This document shows, one piece after another, positions 35,611 through 44,850 of a stretch of DNA of 64,000 nucleotides. Under the pieces are notes generated by a model, which did no database searches, had not been told where the DNA came from, and saw nothing but the letters and a program-made list of their open reading frames with translations. Each line of letters opens with the position of its first letter. Position 1 is the first letter of the stretch. The translations under genes and the position numbers were made by a program. The stretch comes from Lutibacter citreus (GTDB lineage: Bacteria; Bacteroidota; Bacteroidia; Flavobacteriales; Flavobacteriaceae): assembly GCF_003260195.1 (NCBI RefSeq), contig NZ_QEIH01000004.1:248001-312000 (forward strand). Direction: 5' to 3'.

Positions 35611-37158
35611 TTATTGCTTAGGGAAATATCTCATACTACTATACCTTTTGTAAGTATCAAAAATCCCTTTATTTGGACCAACAATTCTTGGGTCGTTAGT
35701 TCTTTTTAATTCCGTTAATAACTCTTTCTTTAAACTATTTTCAATCTTTTTATTTGCTAAAGTTCCTGATATATTATTTAAACAAGCTGTATCTTCTTTC
35801 AAATTATACATTTCAAATTCAGGTCTTTTATCCGTTGCTAAATCAAAGTAATAACCATACTTTTTAGAATTTTTATTCTTTGTAAGAAATGATTTAGAAG
35901 GTGAACCATCTATATCTGCATAAACATTATCAACCAAATCTCCTTCTTTTTTACCTTTTTTAAACATTTTAGCATCTCCAGCAGGCCAACGTTCAGGCTT
36001 CATATTCCAGATTAATAAATAATCACCTTTTCTTATACTTCGTTGTGGATAACCCATATTTGCATGTCTAGCAGAAGTATGTCTTTCTCTTCCTGAAAAC
36101 ACAGCTTTCTCAATTCTCAAATTCTTTTTACCTTTTAAAACCTTTAACAAGCTTTTTCCTGTTATAGGTTGCATATTTTCAGCTTTAACTTGTGCAATCT
36201 CCAAAATTGTTGGAGCTAATTCAACAAAACCAACTGGCTGACTAATTCTTTTATTTTTTGAAAACTCTCTAGGGTATCTTATTGCTAAAGGCACATGCAC
36301 ACCATAATCGTAACAATTGGCTTTTGCTCTTGGAAACGGCATTCCATTATCTGCAGTAACAATAACTACTGTATTTTCTAACTCTCCTATTTCTTCCAAA
36401 TAAGTTAACATTTTAGTTAAATGCAAATCGAACCATTCAATTTCAACCGCATAATCAAGCATATCGCCTCTAATAACATCATTATCAGGGAAAAATGCAG
36501 GAACCTCAACATCTTTCAACTGCTTATTAGTTCTTTTCCAAGAATCTTTTTCATAACCTCTATGTGCTTCGTGACCTCCATACCAAAAGAAAAATGGTTT
36601 ATCTTCTTTTGAATTCTCCATAAAATATTTGAAATTCTCAAAGTAATTTTTATCACTTATTTTATTGGTAAACCTTTCATCATTAGATTCATTGTAAACA
36701 ATTTTACTATGATACGGACCAGCAGCATTTTCTTTTCTCCACAACGAATCTTTTTCACTTAACGCATATCTAAAAGGCGATACACCTTTACCTGCAACAC
36801 CTACAGCATACCCATTGTTTTTTAATTCATCAGTAAACGGTACATATTTTTTCATCCAAGAAGAACCGTGCTGACCTGATTGTTCATTTTGCCAAGGATG
36901 TCTTCCCGTTACAATTGAACTTCTTGAAGGCGCACATCCTGGTGAACCAGCATAACAGTTTTCAAAATAGATTCCTTCACGAGCTATTCTATCAAAAGAT
37001 GGCGTATTCACAAATTTACTTCCTGCAAAACTTGTATGCGGATAAGAAACATCATCGCAAATTGCAAATAAAATGTTTGGCCTTTTTACGTTTTTTTGAG
37101 CAGTTACTGATCCTACAACTATAAAAAATAGTGCTATTACAATCTTAATTTTATTCAT
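35611..37158 (-). CDS. Family S1 sulfatase (CAPSR; S1_8-like, sulfamidase-type)
   Basis: 515 residues, Sec signal peptide (GSVTAQ). Formylglycine Cys75 in GCAPSRSSIVTGRHPWQ; AICDDVSYPHTSF, AGKGVSPFRY (in the place of GKWH), FWYGGHEAHRGY and VTADNGMPFPRAK are visible. The CAPSRSSIVTGRHPW block, the short EAHR loop and ADNGMPFPRAK resemble heparan N-sulfatase-like family S1_8, whose marine members act on sulfated galactans too. Its start overlaps the stop of the upstream sulfatase gene by 8 bases, so translation is probably coupled. Confidence 0.9.
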   Translation of the reverse strand: MNKIKIVIALFFIVVGSVTAQKNVKRPNILFAICDDVSYPHTSFAGSKFVNTPSFDRIAREGIYFENCYAGSPGCAPSRSSIVTGRHPWQNEQSGQHGSSWMKKYVPFTDELKNNGYAVGVAGKGVSPFRYALSEKDSLWRKENAAGPYHSKIVYNESNDERFTNKISDKNYFENFKYFMENSKEDKPFFFWYGGHEAHRGYEKDSWKRTNKQLKDVEVPAFFPDNDVIRGDMLDYAVEIEWFDLHLTKMLTYLEEIGELENTVVIVTADNGMPFPRAKANCYDYGVHVPLAIRYPREFSKNKRISQPVGFVELAPTILEIAQVKAENMQPITGKSLLKVLKGKKNLRIEKAVFSGRERHTSARHANMGYPQRSIRKGDYLLIWNMKPERWPAGDAKMFKKGKKEGDLVDNVYADIDGSPSKSFLTKNKNSKKYGYYFDLATDKRPEFEMYNLKEDTACLNNISGTLANKKIENSLKKELLTELKRTNDPRIVGPNKGIFDTYKRYSSMRYFPKQ

Positions 37159-38659
37159 TTGTTAACTTTAATAGATTATCTACTTTTGTTCCTTCTGGAA
37201 CTTTCTTAACATTTAAAAGTTCTCTTGCTTTTAAAACTTTGTCTCCTGTTTCTTTTTGCCATTGATACAATACATTTTGATATTTTATGACTTGTGATTT
37301 GTATGCTGATTTCAATGCTAAATTTACAGTTTCGTCTATATCATTATTTAAATTATATAACTCAAATGGGTATTTTTTTTCGGGTTCAAAATAAATGCGT
37401 TGTAGTTCATTTAAACTATCTTTCTTATACAAATTTAACATACTTTTAAAAGTAAGTGTACGTTTCGCATATCCATTCCCTCTAAATGACAACTCTGGAA
37501 AAAAGTGATGTATATATTGATATTCTTTTGAAATCACAGCTCTTGAACAATCAAAAGTACCATCCATTCCATCACGTGTAGCAAAAATATAATTTCGCTT
37601 TTTTGGTTTTTCACTCAACAAATCTAACCCTTCCATTGTTCTAGGAATTTCTATTCCAACTGCTTTTAAACACGTTGGAGCAATATCAATAATACTTGCT
37701 AGTTCTTCATTCTTTTCTGAAGACTTAATATTATTAGGCCACTTCATAATCATTGGAATATGCGTTCCTGAAGTCCATAAACTTTGTTTGTGTCGTTGTA
37801 AAGTTGCTCCGTGATCAGACATTAAAATAACTAGTGTATTATCTGCATACCCTGAATTATCTAATGCTCTTAAAAATTTACCAACTTCAAAATCTACATG
37901 AGAAACAGCATCTAAACTTAAAGCTAATACCTCACGAACCTCTCCTGTATCAGCATAATGAGGCGGAATATTAATCTTTGTTGAGTCTACTGCAATCCCC
38001 CTTTCCTTAGCCCATTTTCTCCCCGGAACAAATCCGTGTTTTTTACCAGTTTCAATATTTGCATAGGCGAAAAATGGTTGATTACTTCCTTTTAAATCCC
38101 ATTTTCCACCTTTAAAATAGCTGTCAATATTTTCTGGATCTATAGTTTGAAGGTTTTTAAAAACTTCTTTCCCACTTTCTCTATTATTTTCAGATTTTCC
38201 TCTGTCAAAATTTAAATCTGTTTTAGCGGTAGCTCCATATAACTTTTGATACATTATATCTCCATTACTTCTGAAATTTACTGTAAAATATCCTGCATTA
38301 TCCATCAATTCCGTAAGAATAGTATAACCTTCAGGTAATTTATCTATATAAGAACTACGGTGATGAGGCGCTCCAATAGTAGAAGCATAACAACCCGTAA
38401 ACAATGTGGTATGACTTGGACTACAAACTGTTGCCGCTGAGTAAGCCCGTGTAAACAACATTCCTTCTGAAGCTAATTTATCTATGTTTGGTGTTTTAAC
38501 CAAGGTGTTACCATAACAACCAAAATCTGGGTCCAAATCATCCAAAAATAAGATTAGAATATTAGGTTTACTTTTTTGTGTTAATTTCTCTTTTGAAGCA
38601 CACGAAATATTCAACCCTAAAAGAAGAATCATTCCAATATTTAATAATCTAACTAACAT
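37151..38659 (-). CDS. Family S1 sulfatase lipoprotein with non-canonical C-S-P-S-H signature
   Basis: 502 residues, lipobox Cys20 (NISC). Sulfatase fold is clear: LFLDDLDPDFGCYG (about 37-50), [50 protein letters not shown]. The formylglycine region reads C79-S-P-S-H83-T-T-L-F-T-G; the normally invariant Arg two residues after Pro is His. In canonical sulfatases that Arg stabilises formylglycine and is needed for recognition by the maturation enzyme, so activity or maturation may be altered. HFF, LYNL and NDIDETVNLA mark the usual C-terminal subdomain. Four bases after the propeller glycosidase and 8-base overlap with the next sulfatase. Confidence 0.88.
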   Translation of the reverse strand: MLVRLLNIGMILLLGLNISCASKEKLTQKSKPNILILFLDDLDPDFGCYGNTLVKTPNIDKLASEGMLFTRAYSAATVCSPSHTTLFTGCYASTIGAPHHRSSYIDKLPEGYTILTELMDNAGYFTVNFRSNGDIMYQKLYGATAKTDLNFDRGKSENNRESGKEVFKNLQTIDPENIDSYFKGGKWDLKGSNQPFFAYANIETGKKHGFVPGRKWAKERGIAVDSTKINIPPHYADTGEVREVLALSLDAVSHVDFEVGKFLRALDNSGYADNTLVILMSDHGATLQRHKQSLWTSGTHIPMIMKWPNNIKSSEKNEELASIIDIAPTCLKAVGIEIPRTMEGLDLLSEKPKKRNYIFATRDGMDGTFDCSRAVISKEYQYIHHFFPELSFRGNGYAKRTLTFKSMLNLYKKDSLNELQRIYFEPEKKYPFELYNLNNDIDETVNLALKSAYKSQVIKYQNVLYQWQKETGDKVLKARELLNVKKVPEGTKVDNLLKLTNE

Positions 38660-38663
38660 AAAA

Positions 38664-39704
38664 CTAATGTTTATCTATTTTTGATAAATCAATTTTCAAC
38701 ACTGCACCACTATGTTTTCTGTCCTCTCGCATAATTGCATTAAACAAATATTCAGGTTCTTCATTTTTCCATAAAACTTGAACACGCTCATACCTACATT
38801 TCTCACAAACTGGAAAATAATGATCTCCCTTATAATGACTTCGCTGATATTCTCCCCAATGAATTCCGTCATCAGATTCTAAATACAATCCACTGTACCA
38901 ATCATAATTTCCCATATCTCTTATTAAACAATGGAACTTATTTTTGTAATAGAAAAAATAAGGATCTTCTGTTTGTCCTCCTCGTTCTGGAAAATCTATA
39001 ATAGGATTTCCTTCATACTTTATATATGGGCCTTCTAAGTTTTTAGCAATTGCTAAACCTGTTTTTCTCCTATCATCATTTCTTCTATCCCAAGCACGGT
39101 AATAAATCCAATATTCTCCATTTGGATGCTTCATAAACGAAGGGTTTACCGTACAATATCCATCCCAAGCCATAGTATCTTTTGATACCTCAATAACTGG
39201 TTTATCAAATCGTTTCCATGGTCCGTAAGGAGAATCTGAAATTGCCATTCCTACACGTTGTGTATTGGCCGATTTGGCTCTAGTTCTCCAATTATCTTGT
39301 TTTATTGTATCGTTTCCAATATAAAGCATCACATATTTACCATCAACCTTTTGAATGTTGGGATTGTGAATGGTATTTGCATCCCATTTTCCTTTTCTTC
39401 CCTTTAAAATAATTCCGAATTTTTTATAAGGTCCTTCAGGATTATCAGCAACAGCATGTGCAATATTACTATCTGTCAACCAATTTCCACTTCTCTCCCA
39501 AGTAGAATAATATACGTGTACCTTTCCTTTATCATCATAAACAGGTGCACATCCCCAAACAATACTATCTTTCGATTCTAAAATAAATTTTCCTTTATCT
39601 GCAAGGCTTTTCGTTAGCCAAGATTCTTTTGGTTCACTCTTTTTTTGAGCAAAACAAAAGTTTAAACTCAAAATTATGATACATAAACTAACTAGGTTTT
39701 TCAT
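38664..39704 (-). CDS. Five-bladed beta-propeller glycosidase, GH43/GH117-like, unclassified
   Basis: 346 residues, Sec signal peptide (NFCFAQ). Five propeller blades of the GH43/GH32/GH117 type are visible: VWGCAPVYDDKGKVHVYYSTW, HNPNIQKVDGKYVMLYIGND, NPSFMKHPNGEYWIYYRAW, RKTGLAIAKNLEGPYIKYEGN, and QTEDPYFFYYKNKFHCLIRD (acidic Glu-Asp pair a likely active-site element). C-terminal Cys-x-x-Cys (PVCEKCRYERVQV) is unusual for an exported enzyme of this fold. I cannot assign a numbered family. It sits 30 bases after GH2 in the operon, consistent with an exo-enzyme acting on oligosaccharides in the periplasm. Confidence 0.7.
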   Translation of the reverse strand: MKNLVSLCIIILSLNFCFAQKKSEPKESWLTKSLADKGKFILESKDSIVWGCAPVYDDKGKVHVYYSTWERSGNWLTDSNIAHAVADNPEGPYKKFGIILKGRKGKWDANTIHNPNIQKVDGKYVMLYIGNDTIKQDNWRTRAKSANTQRVGMAISDSPYGPWKRFDKPVIEVSKDTMAWDGYCTVNPSFMKHPNGEYWIYYRAWDRRNDDRRKTGLAIAKNLEGPYIKYEGNPIIDFPERGGQTEDPYFFYYKNKFHCLIRDMGNYDWYSGLYLESDDGIHWGEYQRSHYKGDHYFPVCEKCRYERVQVLWKNEEPEYLFNAIMREDRKHSGAVLKIDLSKIDKH

Positions 39705-39734
39705 AAAATTTAATTTTGTTTATTGGTAAAACAA

Positions 39735-41582
39735 CTATTTTTTTGAAGTATTTATCATATCAATTCCTTGATAATACTGCTTCATAACATGCCAAGCTTT
39801 TTTCCGTTGACCTTTGTCTGAAACCAATCCTTTTCGGTTCCATCCGTTTTGATTTAAAGGATGATTTCTATAAGGAGAACGGAAATCAAATAGCACCCAC
39901 GGAGAAGTACCTCTTAGGTTTGGAATGTTTTTAAACATAATTAAGTTTTTTCTATATAACTCTTCCTGATAATCTTCACTCCAAGAATAAGCTTTATCCT
40001 TTGAGCCACTTTGACCATAAAGCGATTCACAACCAAACTCTGTCATAATAAAAGGCTTGTCAATAGCTACATTCCATTTTACTTCTGAAGGTTCTACAGG
40101 CCAAGGCATGTACCATCCCATATATTTATTAACCCCAATAACATCAACTATCTTTGAAATATCATCTTTAATATTGAAGGTAGATGTTTCAGGATTGTAT
40201 TTAGGATTATCAAAAGCTGCAGATACTAAACGAGTGTCATCTATTGAGCGAGCTAAATTGATTAAATCAGTTAAAACTTTGTCTCTATAATTATTAGGGC
40301 GAGTTTCATTAGCTACACTCCAAATAATAATACCTGCACGATTTTTATCTCGGTAAATCATTTCTTTAAGCATATTTGTAGCCTTATCTAAAACCACTGG
40401 ATTTTTAAAGTCTATGCCTTGCCATAATGGAATTTCTTCCCAAATCATTAATCCTTTTTTTTCTGCCATACGTACAATATGTTCGTTTTGTGGATAATGT
40501 GCAGTACGTATAAAATTACAGCCAAGAGCCATTACTTCTTCCAATATCATTGCGGCATCGGCTTGAGAATATGCACGCCCCAAACGTTGAGGAATCTCTT
40601 CATGAAAATTTACTCCTTTTAAAAATACTGAATTACCATTTAACAATATATCTGTTCCTTTTACCTCAATGTTTCGAAAACCTATTTCATCTGTAACTTT
40701 ATCATCTTTAACTGACAAAGTAGTATTATACATTTTAGGTGAATCTGGTGACCATAATTGAGGTTTAACCTTTATTTCAAATGAAGCAAAACCCTTTTCA
40801 TCTGTTAATATTTGTTCTTTAACTTTTAATTCAGGTATAGATAATGAAGCTCTTTCAACTGAATTAGCACCATCTAATTGCAAATATCCAGAGATTACAT
40901 TCTTCTCTCCTTTTTTAAGCTGTACTTTATAATCGTTCACGAACATATTAGGGGTTTCAATAAAGAAAACATCACGAAGAATTCCACCATAATTCCACCA
41001 ATCAAATTTCATAGCTGGAATTCTATCTTTCTTTCTGTTGTTGTTTACCCTAATAATAAGATCATTCTGTCCTTCTTTTAAAAATGAACCTACCTCAAAT
41101 TGAAAAGGTGTAAAGCCTCCTTCGTGAGATCCCACTTTTTTACCATTAAGCCATACCTCTGCTTTGTAACTAACACCTGCAAAATAAATAAACGCACGTT
41201 TACCATTATTCTTTTTTGCTGAAAAATAGCGCTGATACCAAATATCACCTTCATAATATTTTAATTCTGGAACTTGTGAGTTAAAATCTCCTGGAACATC
41301 TAACCTCAATCCATTTTCAAAAGAATATTCAAAAAATTCCGTATCTGATTGTGGCTTTTTATTTTGATAATATTTTGCTTGTTCACCCTTACTATAAGGA
41401 TCAATAATAGCATTCCATTTTCCATTTAAGAGTTGTGCATCTGCACGTCCGTATGGATTCATCATAAAAGATTGTGCCATAAGTACCGTTATAAAAAGAA
41501 CCGTTACGCTCACTAAAACTATTCTTTTTATTTGGTTGTATTTACCCATCATTAATTTGTTGTAATTAATCTTATTTTCCAT
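39735..41582 (-). CDS. GH2 beta-glucuronidase/beta-galactosidase-like enzyme (short form)
   Basis: 615 residues. N-terminal hydrophobic segment (IVLVSVTVLFITVLMAQ) serves as signal; an alternative ATG at 41549 would give a more normal signal peptide. Jelly roll (about 45-210, NGGILRDVFF-like YGGILRDVFF), Ig-like domain (about 215-300), TIM barrel (about 310-600). Acid/base Glu426 in IIIWSVANETRPN and nucleophile Glu515 in FIMTEFGCES. The SVANE and TEFG motifs and the lack of DUF4982 resemble the compact beta-glucuronidase-type GH2 branch rather than the other two GH2s here. It begins an operon with the propeller glycosidase and three sulfatases, behind a 326-base gap. Confidence 0.88.
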   Translation of the reverse strand: MENKINYNKLMMGKYNQIKRIVLVSVTVLFITVLMAQSFMMNPYGRADAQLLNGKWNAIIDPYSKGEQAKYYQNKKPQSDTEFFEYSFENGLRLDVPGDFNSQVPELKYYEGDIWYQRYFSAKKNNGKRAFIYFAGVSYKAEVWLNGKKVGSHEGGFTPFQFEVGSFLKEGQNDLIIRVNNNRKKDRIPAMKFDWWNYGGILRDVFFIETPNMFVNDYKVQLKKGEKNVISGYLQLDGANSVERASLSIPELKVKEQILTDEKGFASFEIKVKPQLWSPDSPKMYNTTLSVKDDKVTDEIGFRNIEVKGTDILLNGNSVFLKGVNFHEEIPQRLGRAYSQADAAMILEEVMALGCNFIRTAHYPQNEHIVRMAEKKGLMIWEEIPLWQGIDFKNPVVLDKATNMLKEMIYRDKNRAGIIIWSVANETRPNNYRDKVLTDLINLARSIDDTRLVSAAFDNPKYNPETSTFNIKDDISKIVDVIGVNKYMGWYMPWPVEPSEVKWNVAIDKPFIMTEFGCESLYGQSGSKDKAYSWSEDYQEELYRKNLIMFKNIPNLRGTSPWVLFDFRSPYRNHPLNQNGWNRKGLVSDKGQRKKAWHVMKQYYQGIDMINTSKK

Positions 41583-41908
41583 TCAATATAACTTCATTCT
41601 GCTCTTTAATTCTATCTCTCTATTTCTTCAATAAACCTTGTCTAAAATACTCATCTTGAGATAGAAATATTTGCGATATTTTAATATAATTTTACATAGC
41701 TGTACTTAATTCTCCATTCGGCTCAAGATCTTTTAAAAATAAAGGAAATGCTTTTTGATTGGTGTTATTTTTTTTGTTCACTCAATATGAATAAATTCTT
41801 TATTTATATATTATTATTGATTCAATAAAATTAGCAATATCAAACTCTTAAACAAAACTTAAATATCAGAATTAAAATGATCCATCATTTCAAAATTTGA
41901 AAATAATT
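41583..41908. other. Intergenic region between GH10-like and GH2 genes
   Basis: 326 bases, A+T-rich, non-coding. A short inverted repeat TTTCAAA-A-TTTGAAA (41888-41902) lies just after the GH10-like stop and could be a weak terminator for that gene. No convincing promoter box for GH2 was found on the minus strand. Confidence 0.4.
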
Positions 41909-43282
41909 TCACTTTTTATTTAGAGTTATATTCTTTGTTGTTTTCTTATTGTTTAGTTCTATAAACACCTGCTTATATTCAGCAATTTGAACTTTATATG
42001 TTCCATAAAAACCTCTAAAATTTATATTTCCTTTTTTAATTTTAGTTTTCAATGCAGTATGCCATTTGTTTTTAATCAACTCTTCTAGCGCATAATAATT
42101 GGGCTTTAGCTTTCCGTCTTCAGTAACAATTCCGGCATCCATTCCTCTTCCCCCTAAATTATCAATAGTAAACCAACGGCTTATTCCTTTAATAAAAGGT
42201 TTTGAAAACATCAACGTATAGAAATTAGCTTCCCAAGCTGCAATTTCTTTATCACTTATACGCACCTGATTTGGTATCTTTACTTTATTGCTTCGAGATG
42301 GTGGATTAAATTCGGTAATAACCATAGGTTTACCCAACTCTCCTATTTTTTCGATACCCTTATTTATTTCATCCATCATAAATGTACGTGGACCGAATTC
42401 TTTTGTTCCCTCTTGAAAAGGAATATTTCCTTTTGCATAATAATGGGCTTGATATCCTATATAATCATAATCCACATTTTGCTGAATTAAACTCTTATGG
42501 TATTCATAAATTTCTTGAAAAACAGGATTTTGTTCGTTCCATAAATTAGCTTCTAAAATAACCAGTTTTGTATTAGGTAAATATTTTCGAGCAATCTTAA
42601 TTACACGTGCGCCATTATGAGGCTTTGCAAAGTTTGGAAATTTAGTTGTTCTCAGATATTTCTGTTTTGCACCATCCCAATACTGACCATTTATAAATTC
42701 ATTAATAACATCAACTTCGGTTATTTTATCTCCATAACGATCAGCAATACTTTTAATACGTTGTTCTATAAGTTTCCACATATCTTCTTCCGTCTTAAAT
42801 TCATGCAACCAATCTGGATGACCATAAATAAGTGCGTGAAACCTTGTCTTTTTATTCAATTTCTCAGCTAATTGAAATCCGTAATCAGGTGAAATCCATT
42901 CTAACTTACTAGTTGATTTTTTTTGATTTCGCTTCCAATAATCGCAAACAATAACCGAATTGAAAGTGTTTTGAATGGCTTTTATTGAAGTTTGCTTTGC
43001 AGGATTAGAATTAGGTATTTTTTCATATCCATATAGATTTACTCCAAAATTAAAATCGTGTGATACCAATTCTAATGATACCGATTTATTAATAGGCTTT
43101 CCTTTTTCATCAACAATAGTTAGCGTAAAGTTGCCTTTCCTAACTTCTTCTATTTGCTTATTAGCATATAGCATTAAAGTTTTTGTATTGTTATCTGTAC
43201 CATCAAAAAAAGGATACTTGCTTTGTGCAAAAATGTTGTTACACACAATTAAAAAAACTGCAATAAGTAGTTTGTTTTTCAT
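41909..43282 (-). CDS. GH10-like secreted endo-glycanase
   Basis: 457 residues from the ATG at 43282, which gives a good signal peptide (MKNKLLIAVF ... NNIFAQ); a TTG eight codons upstream (43306) is less likely. N-terminal Ig-like domain (about 45-100, GNFTLTIVDEKGKPI) precedes a GH10 TIM barrel: acid/base Glu195 in VDVINEFING, YDYIGYQAHYY, and nucleophile Glu324 in VITEFNPP, with RWFTIDNLGG at the end. GH10 enzymes are mainly xylanases, but this one lacks close resemblance to classic xylanases around the active site beyond those motifs. Its presence in a galactan-type locus suggests xylan contamination of the substrate or another specificity. Transcription unit boundaries lie in the 148-base and 326-base gaps on either side. 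Confidence 0.8.
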   Translation of the reverse strand: MKNKLLIAVFLIVCNNIFAQSKYPFFDGTDNNTKTLMLYANKQIEEVRKGNFTLTIVDEKGKPINKSVSLELVSHDFNFGVNLYGYEKIPNSNPAKQTSIKAIQNTFNSVIVCDYWKRNQKKSTSKLEWISPDYGFQLAEKLNKKTRFHALIYGHPDWLHEFKTEEDMWKLIEQRIKSIADRYGDKITEVDVINEFINGQYWDGAKQKYLRTTKFPNFAKPHNGARVIKIARKYLPNTKLVILEANLWNEQNPVFQEIYEYHKSLIQQNVDYDYIGYQAHYYAKGNIPFQEGTKEFGPRTFMMDEINKGIEKIGELGKPMVITEFNPPSRSNKVKIPNQVRISDKEIAAWEANFYTLMFSKPFIKGISRWFTIDNLGGRGMDAGIVTEDGKLKPNYYALEELIKNKWHTALKTKIKKGNINFRGFYGTYKVQIAEYKQVFIELNNKKTTKNITLNKK

Positions 43283-43454
43283 ATTAATATCTGCTAATTT
43301 TTTCAACTATCAGTTCTGAATGGAACCGTTTGGCATCCCTGAGTGTTATAGATTAAGGAAATGCATCATAATTATAAAATTACACCAGAGAGGATATAAC
43401 TCAGTTATTACAAGTGGGTTTTCAAAACGATGAATTGTTTATTTATATTTTCGA

Positions 43455-44843
43455 TTACAATGCACTTAGTATTTCCAATGCTTTTTTATCATCGGTTCGT
43501 TTTGCTTCATCTTTTAAATATTCACGATGCTGTTCCAACACTTTTTTATATAAAGGATTAGAAGCCTGATTTACGGTTTCCCCTGGATCGAACTGCATAT
43601 CAATCAGCGACTCTCTTTTTACGCCTTCGCTATAAACACAATATTTGTAACGTTTACTTCTTACCATACGTCCATGTGGTTTCATACTTATACCATTTAC
43701 AGGTTCGCATTGCGTCATATGGTTTTCTGAGATTACAAACTCACGTTTCCAAGTTTTTGTGTTGCCTGTGGCTGGCCCCATCAAGCTTTTTCCGGGTGAA
43801 TTCTTTGGTGTCTCAATGCCTGCAAAATCACAAAGTGTAGGTATAAGATCTATACCTGTATTTACCAAAGCTTCAGTTCTTCCAACAGTAGTTTTACCAT
43901 CCCATTTCATAATTAGAGGCACACGTACCGACTCATCGTAAAAAACTGTTTTCTGATTCCATTTATGGCTACCAGCACAATCTCCATGGTCGCTTAAAAA
44001 AACAATGAGGGTATTTTCTTCTTGCCCTGATTCTTTTACAGCGTCCAATACTTCACCTACAAAAGCATCGGCTCGCTCAATTAATCGATAGTAACCCCAT
44101 CTCAGTCTGCGCCAATCAGAATCGGTATAACCTTCCGTAGGGAATAAATTAAATCCATTATATTTAAATGCCTGATACGATTTTCTCATAAAAGTCATTA
44201 CATCTGTTTCGTTTTGGGGTGGAGAAAAGTTTGCTTTTAATGGTGGTAATTCCTCCAAGGGAGGTAAAGGACCAATAGAATCAATAGGCAACTCTTGCCA
44301 GCGCGACCACTCACAAATCTCGTGAGGACTTAGAAATGAAGCTACTGCTATATAAGGTTTCTCATGTTTTTGCTTAATAAAGTTTACTGCTGGCTTTGCA
44401 TTGGTAGCACTTTTTGGAAAACAGATATCAAAACCATGCAGTTCTTTTTTCTTAATATCCAAGGCAACATGCCATTTTCCAAAGTATCCTGTTTCATATC
44501 CAGCATCCTTAAACACCTTTCCCATATAGGTATGATCTTCTGATTTCATGACATTTGGCCAATTGCCTTGTATACCCGTTTGGTGCGGATAACTTCCAGT
44601 TACCATAGATGTACGCATTGGCTGGCACAAAGGATTTGGGCTGTATGCCCTTGTAAACATAACTCCCTTTTTAGCCAAGTTGTCTATATTGGGAGTATTG
44701 ATATACTGATTTCCCATTACACAACTCATTGCATCAGCAAATTGTTGGTCGGTCATTATTATTACAATGTTCGGTTTTTCTTGTGCAAATGAAAATTGAA
44801 GAATCGTTAATAATAAAAGGGTGTACAATAGTTTTAGTTTCAT
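43455..44843 (-). CDS. Family S1 sulfatase (C-Q-P-M-R signature)
   Basis: 462 residues, Sec signal peptide (FSFAQ). Formylglycine Cys73 in LCQPMRTSMVTGSYPHQTG; Arg is kept, the Ser position is Met. IIMTDQQFADAMSC, YFGKWHVALD, SPHEICEW and FLSDHGDCAGSHKWNQKTVFYDESVRVPLIMKW are conserved. SHKWNQKTVFYDES is typical of the choline-sulfatase/iduronate-like S1 branch with a tight substrate pocket. It is 7 bases downstream of the GH29 at 44851. Substrate unknown. Confidence 0.9.
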   Translation of the reverse strand: MKLKLLYTLLLLTILQFSFAQEKPNIVIIMTDQQFADAMSCVMGNQYINTPNIDNLAKKGVMFTRAYSPNPLCQPMRTSMVTGSYPHQTGIQGNWPNVMKSEDHTYMGKVFKDAGYETGYFGKWHVALDIKKKELHGFDICFPKSATNAKPAVNFIKQKHEKPYIAVASFLSPHEICEWSRWQELPIDSIGPLPPLEELPPLKANFSPPQNETDVMTFMRKSYQAFKYNGFNLFPTEGYTDSDWRRLRWGYYRLIERADAFVGEVLDAVKESGQEENTLIVFLSDHGDCAGSHKWNQKTVFYDESVRVPLIMKWDGKTTVGRTEALVNTGIDLIPTLCDFAGIETPKNSPGKSLMGPATGNTKTWKREFVISENHMTQCEPVNGISMKPHGRMVRSKRYKYCVYSEGVKRESLIDMQFDPGETVNQASNPLYKKVLEQHREYLKDEAKRTDDKKALEILSAL

Positions 44844-44850
44844 AATTGTT

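Noticed and set aside
43283..43306. Upstream TTG as start of the GH10-like gene
   Set aside because: The ATG at 43282 directly begins a standard signal peptide; the eight extra residues add nothing.
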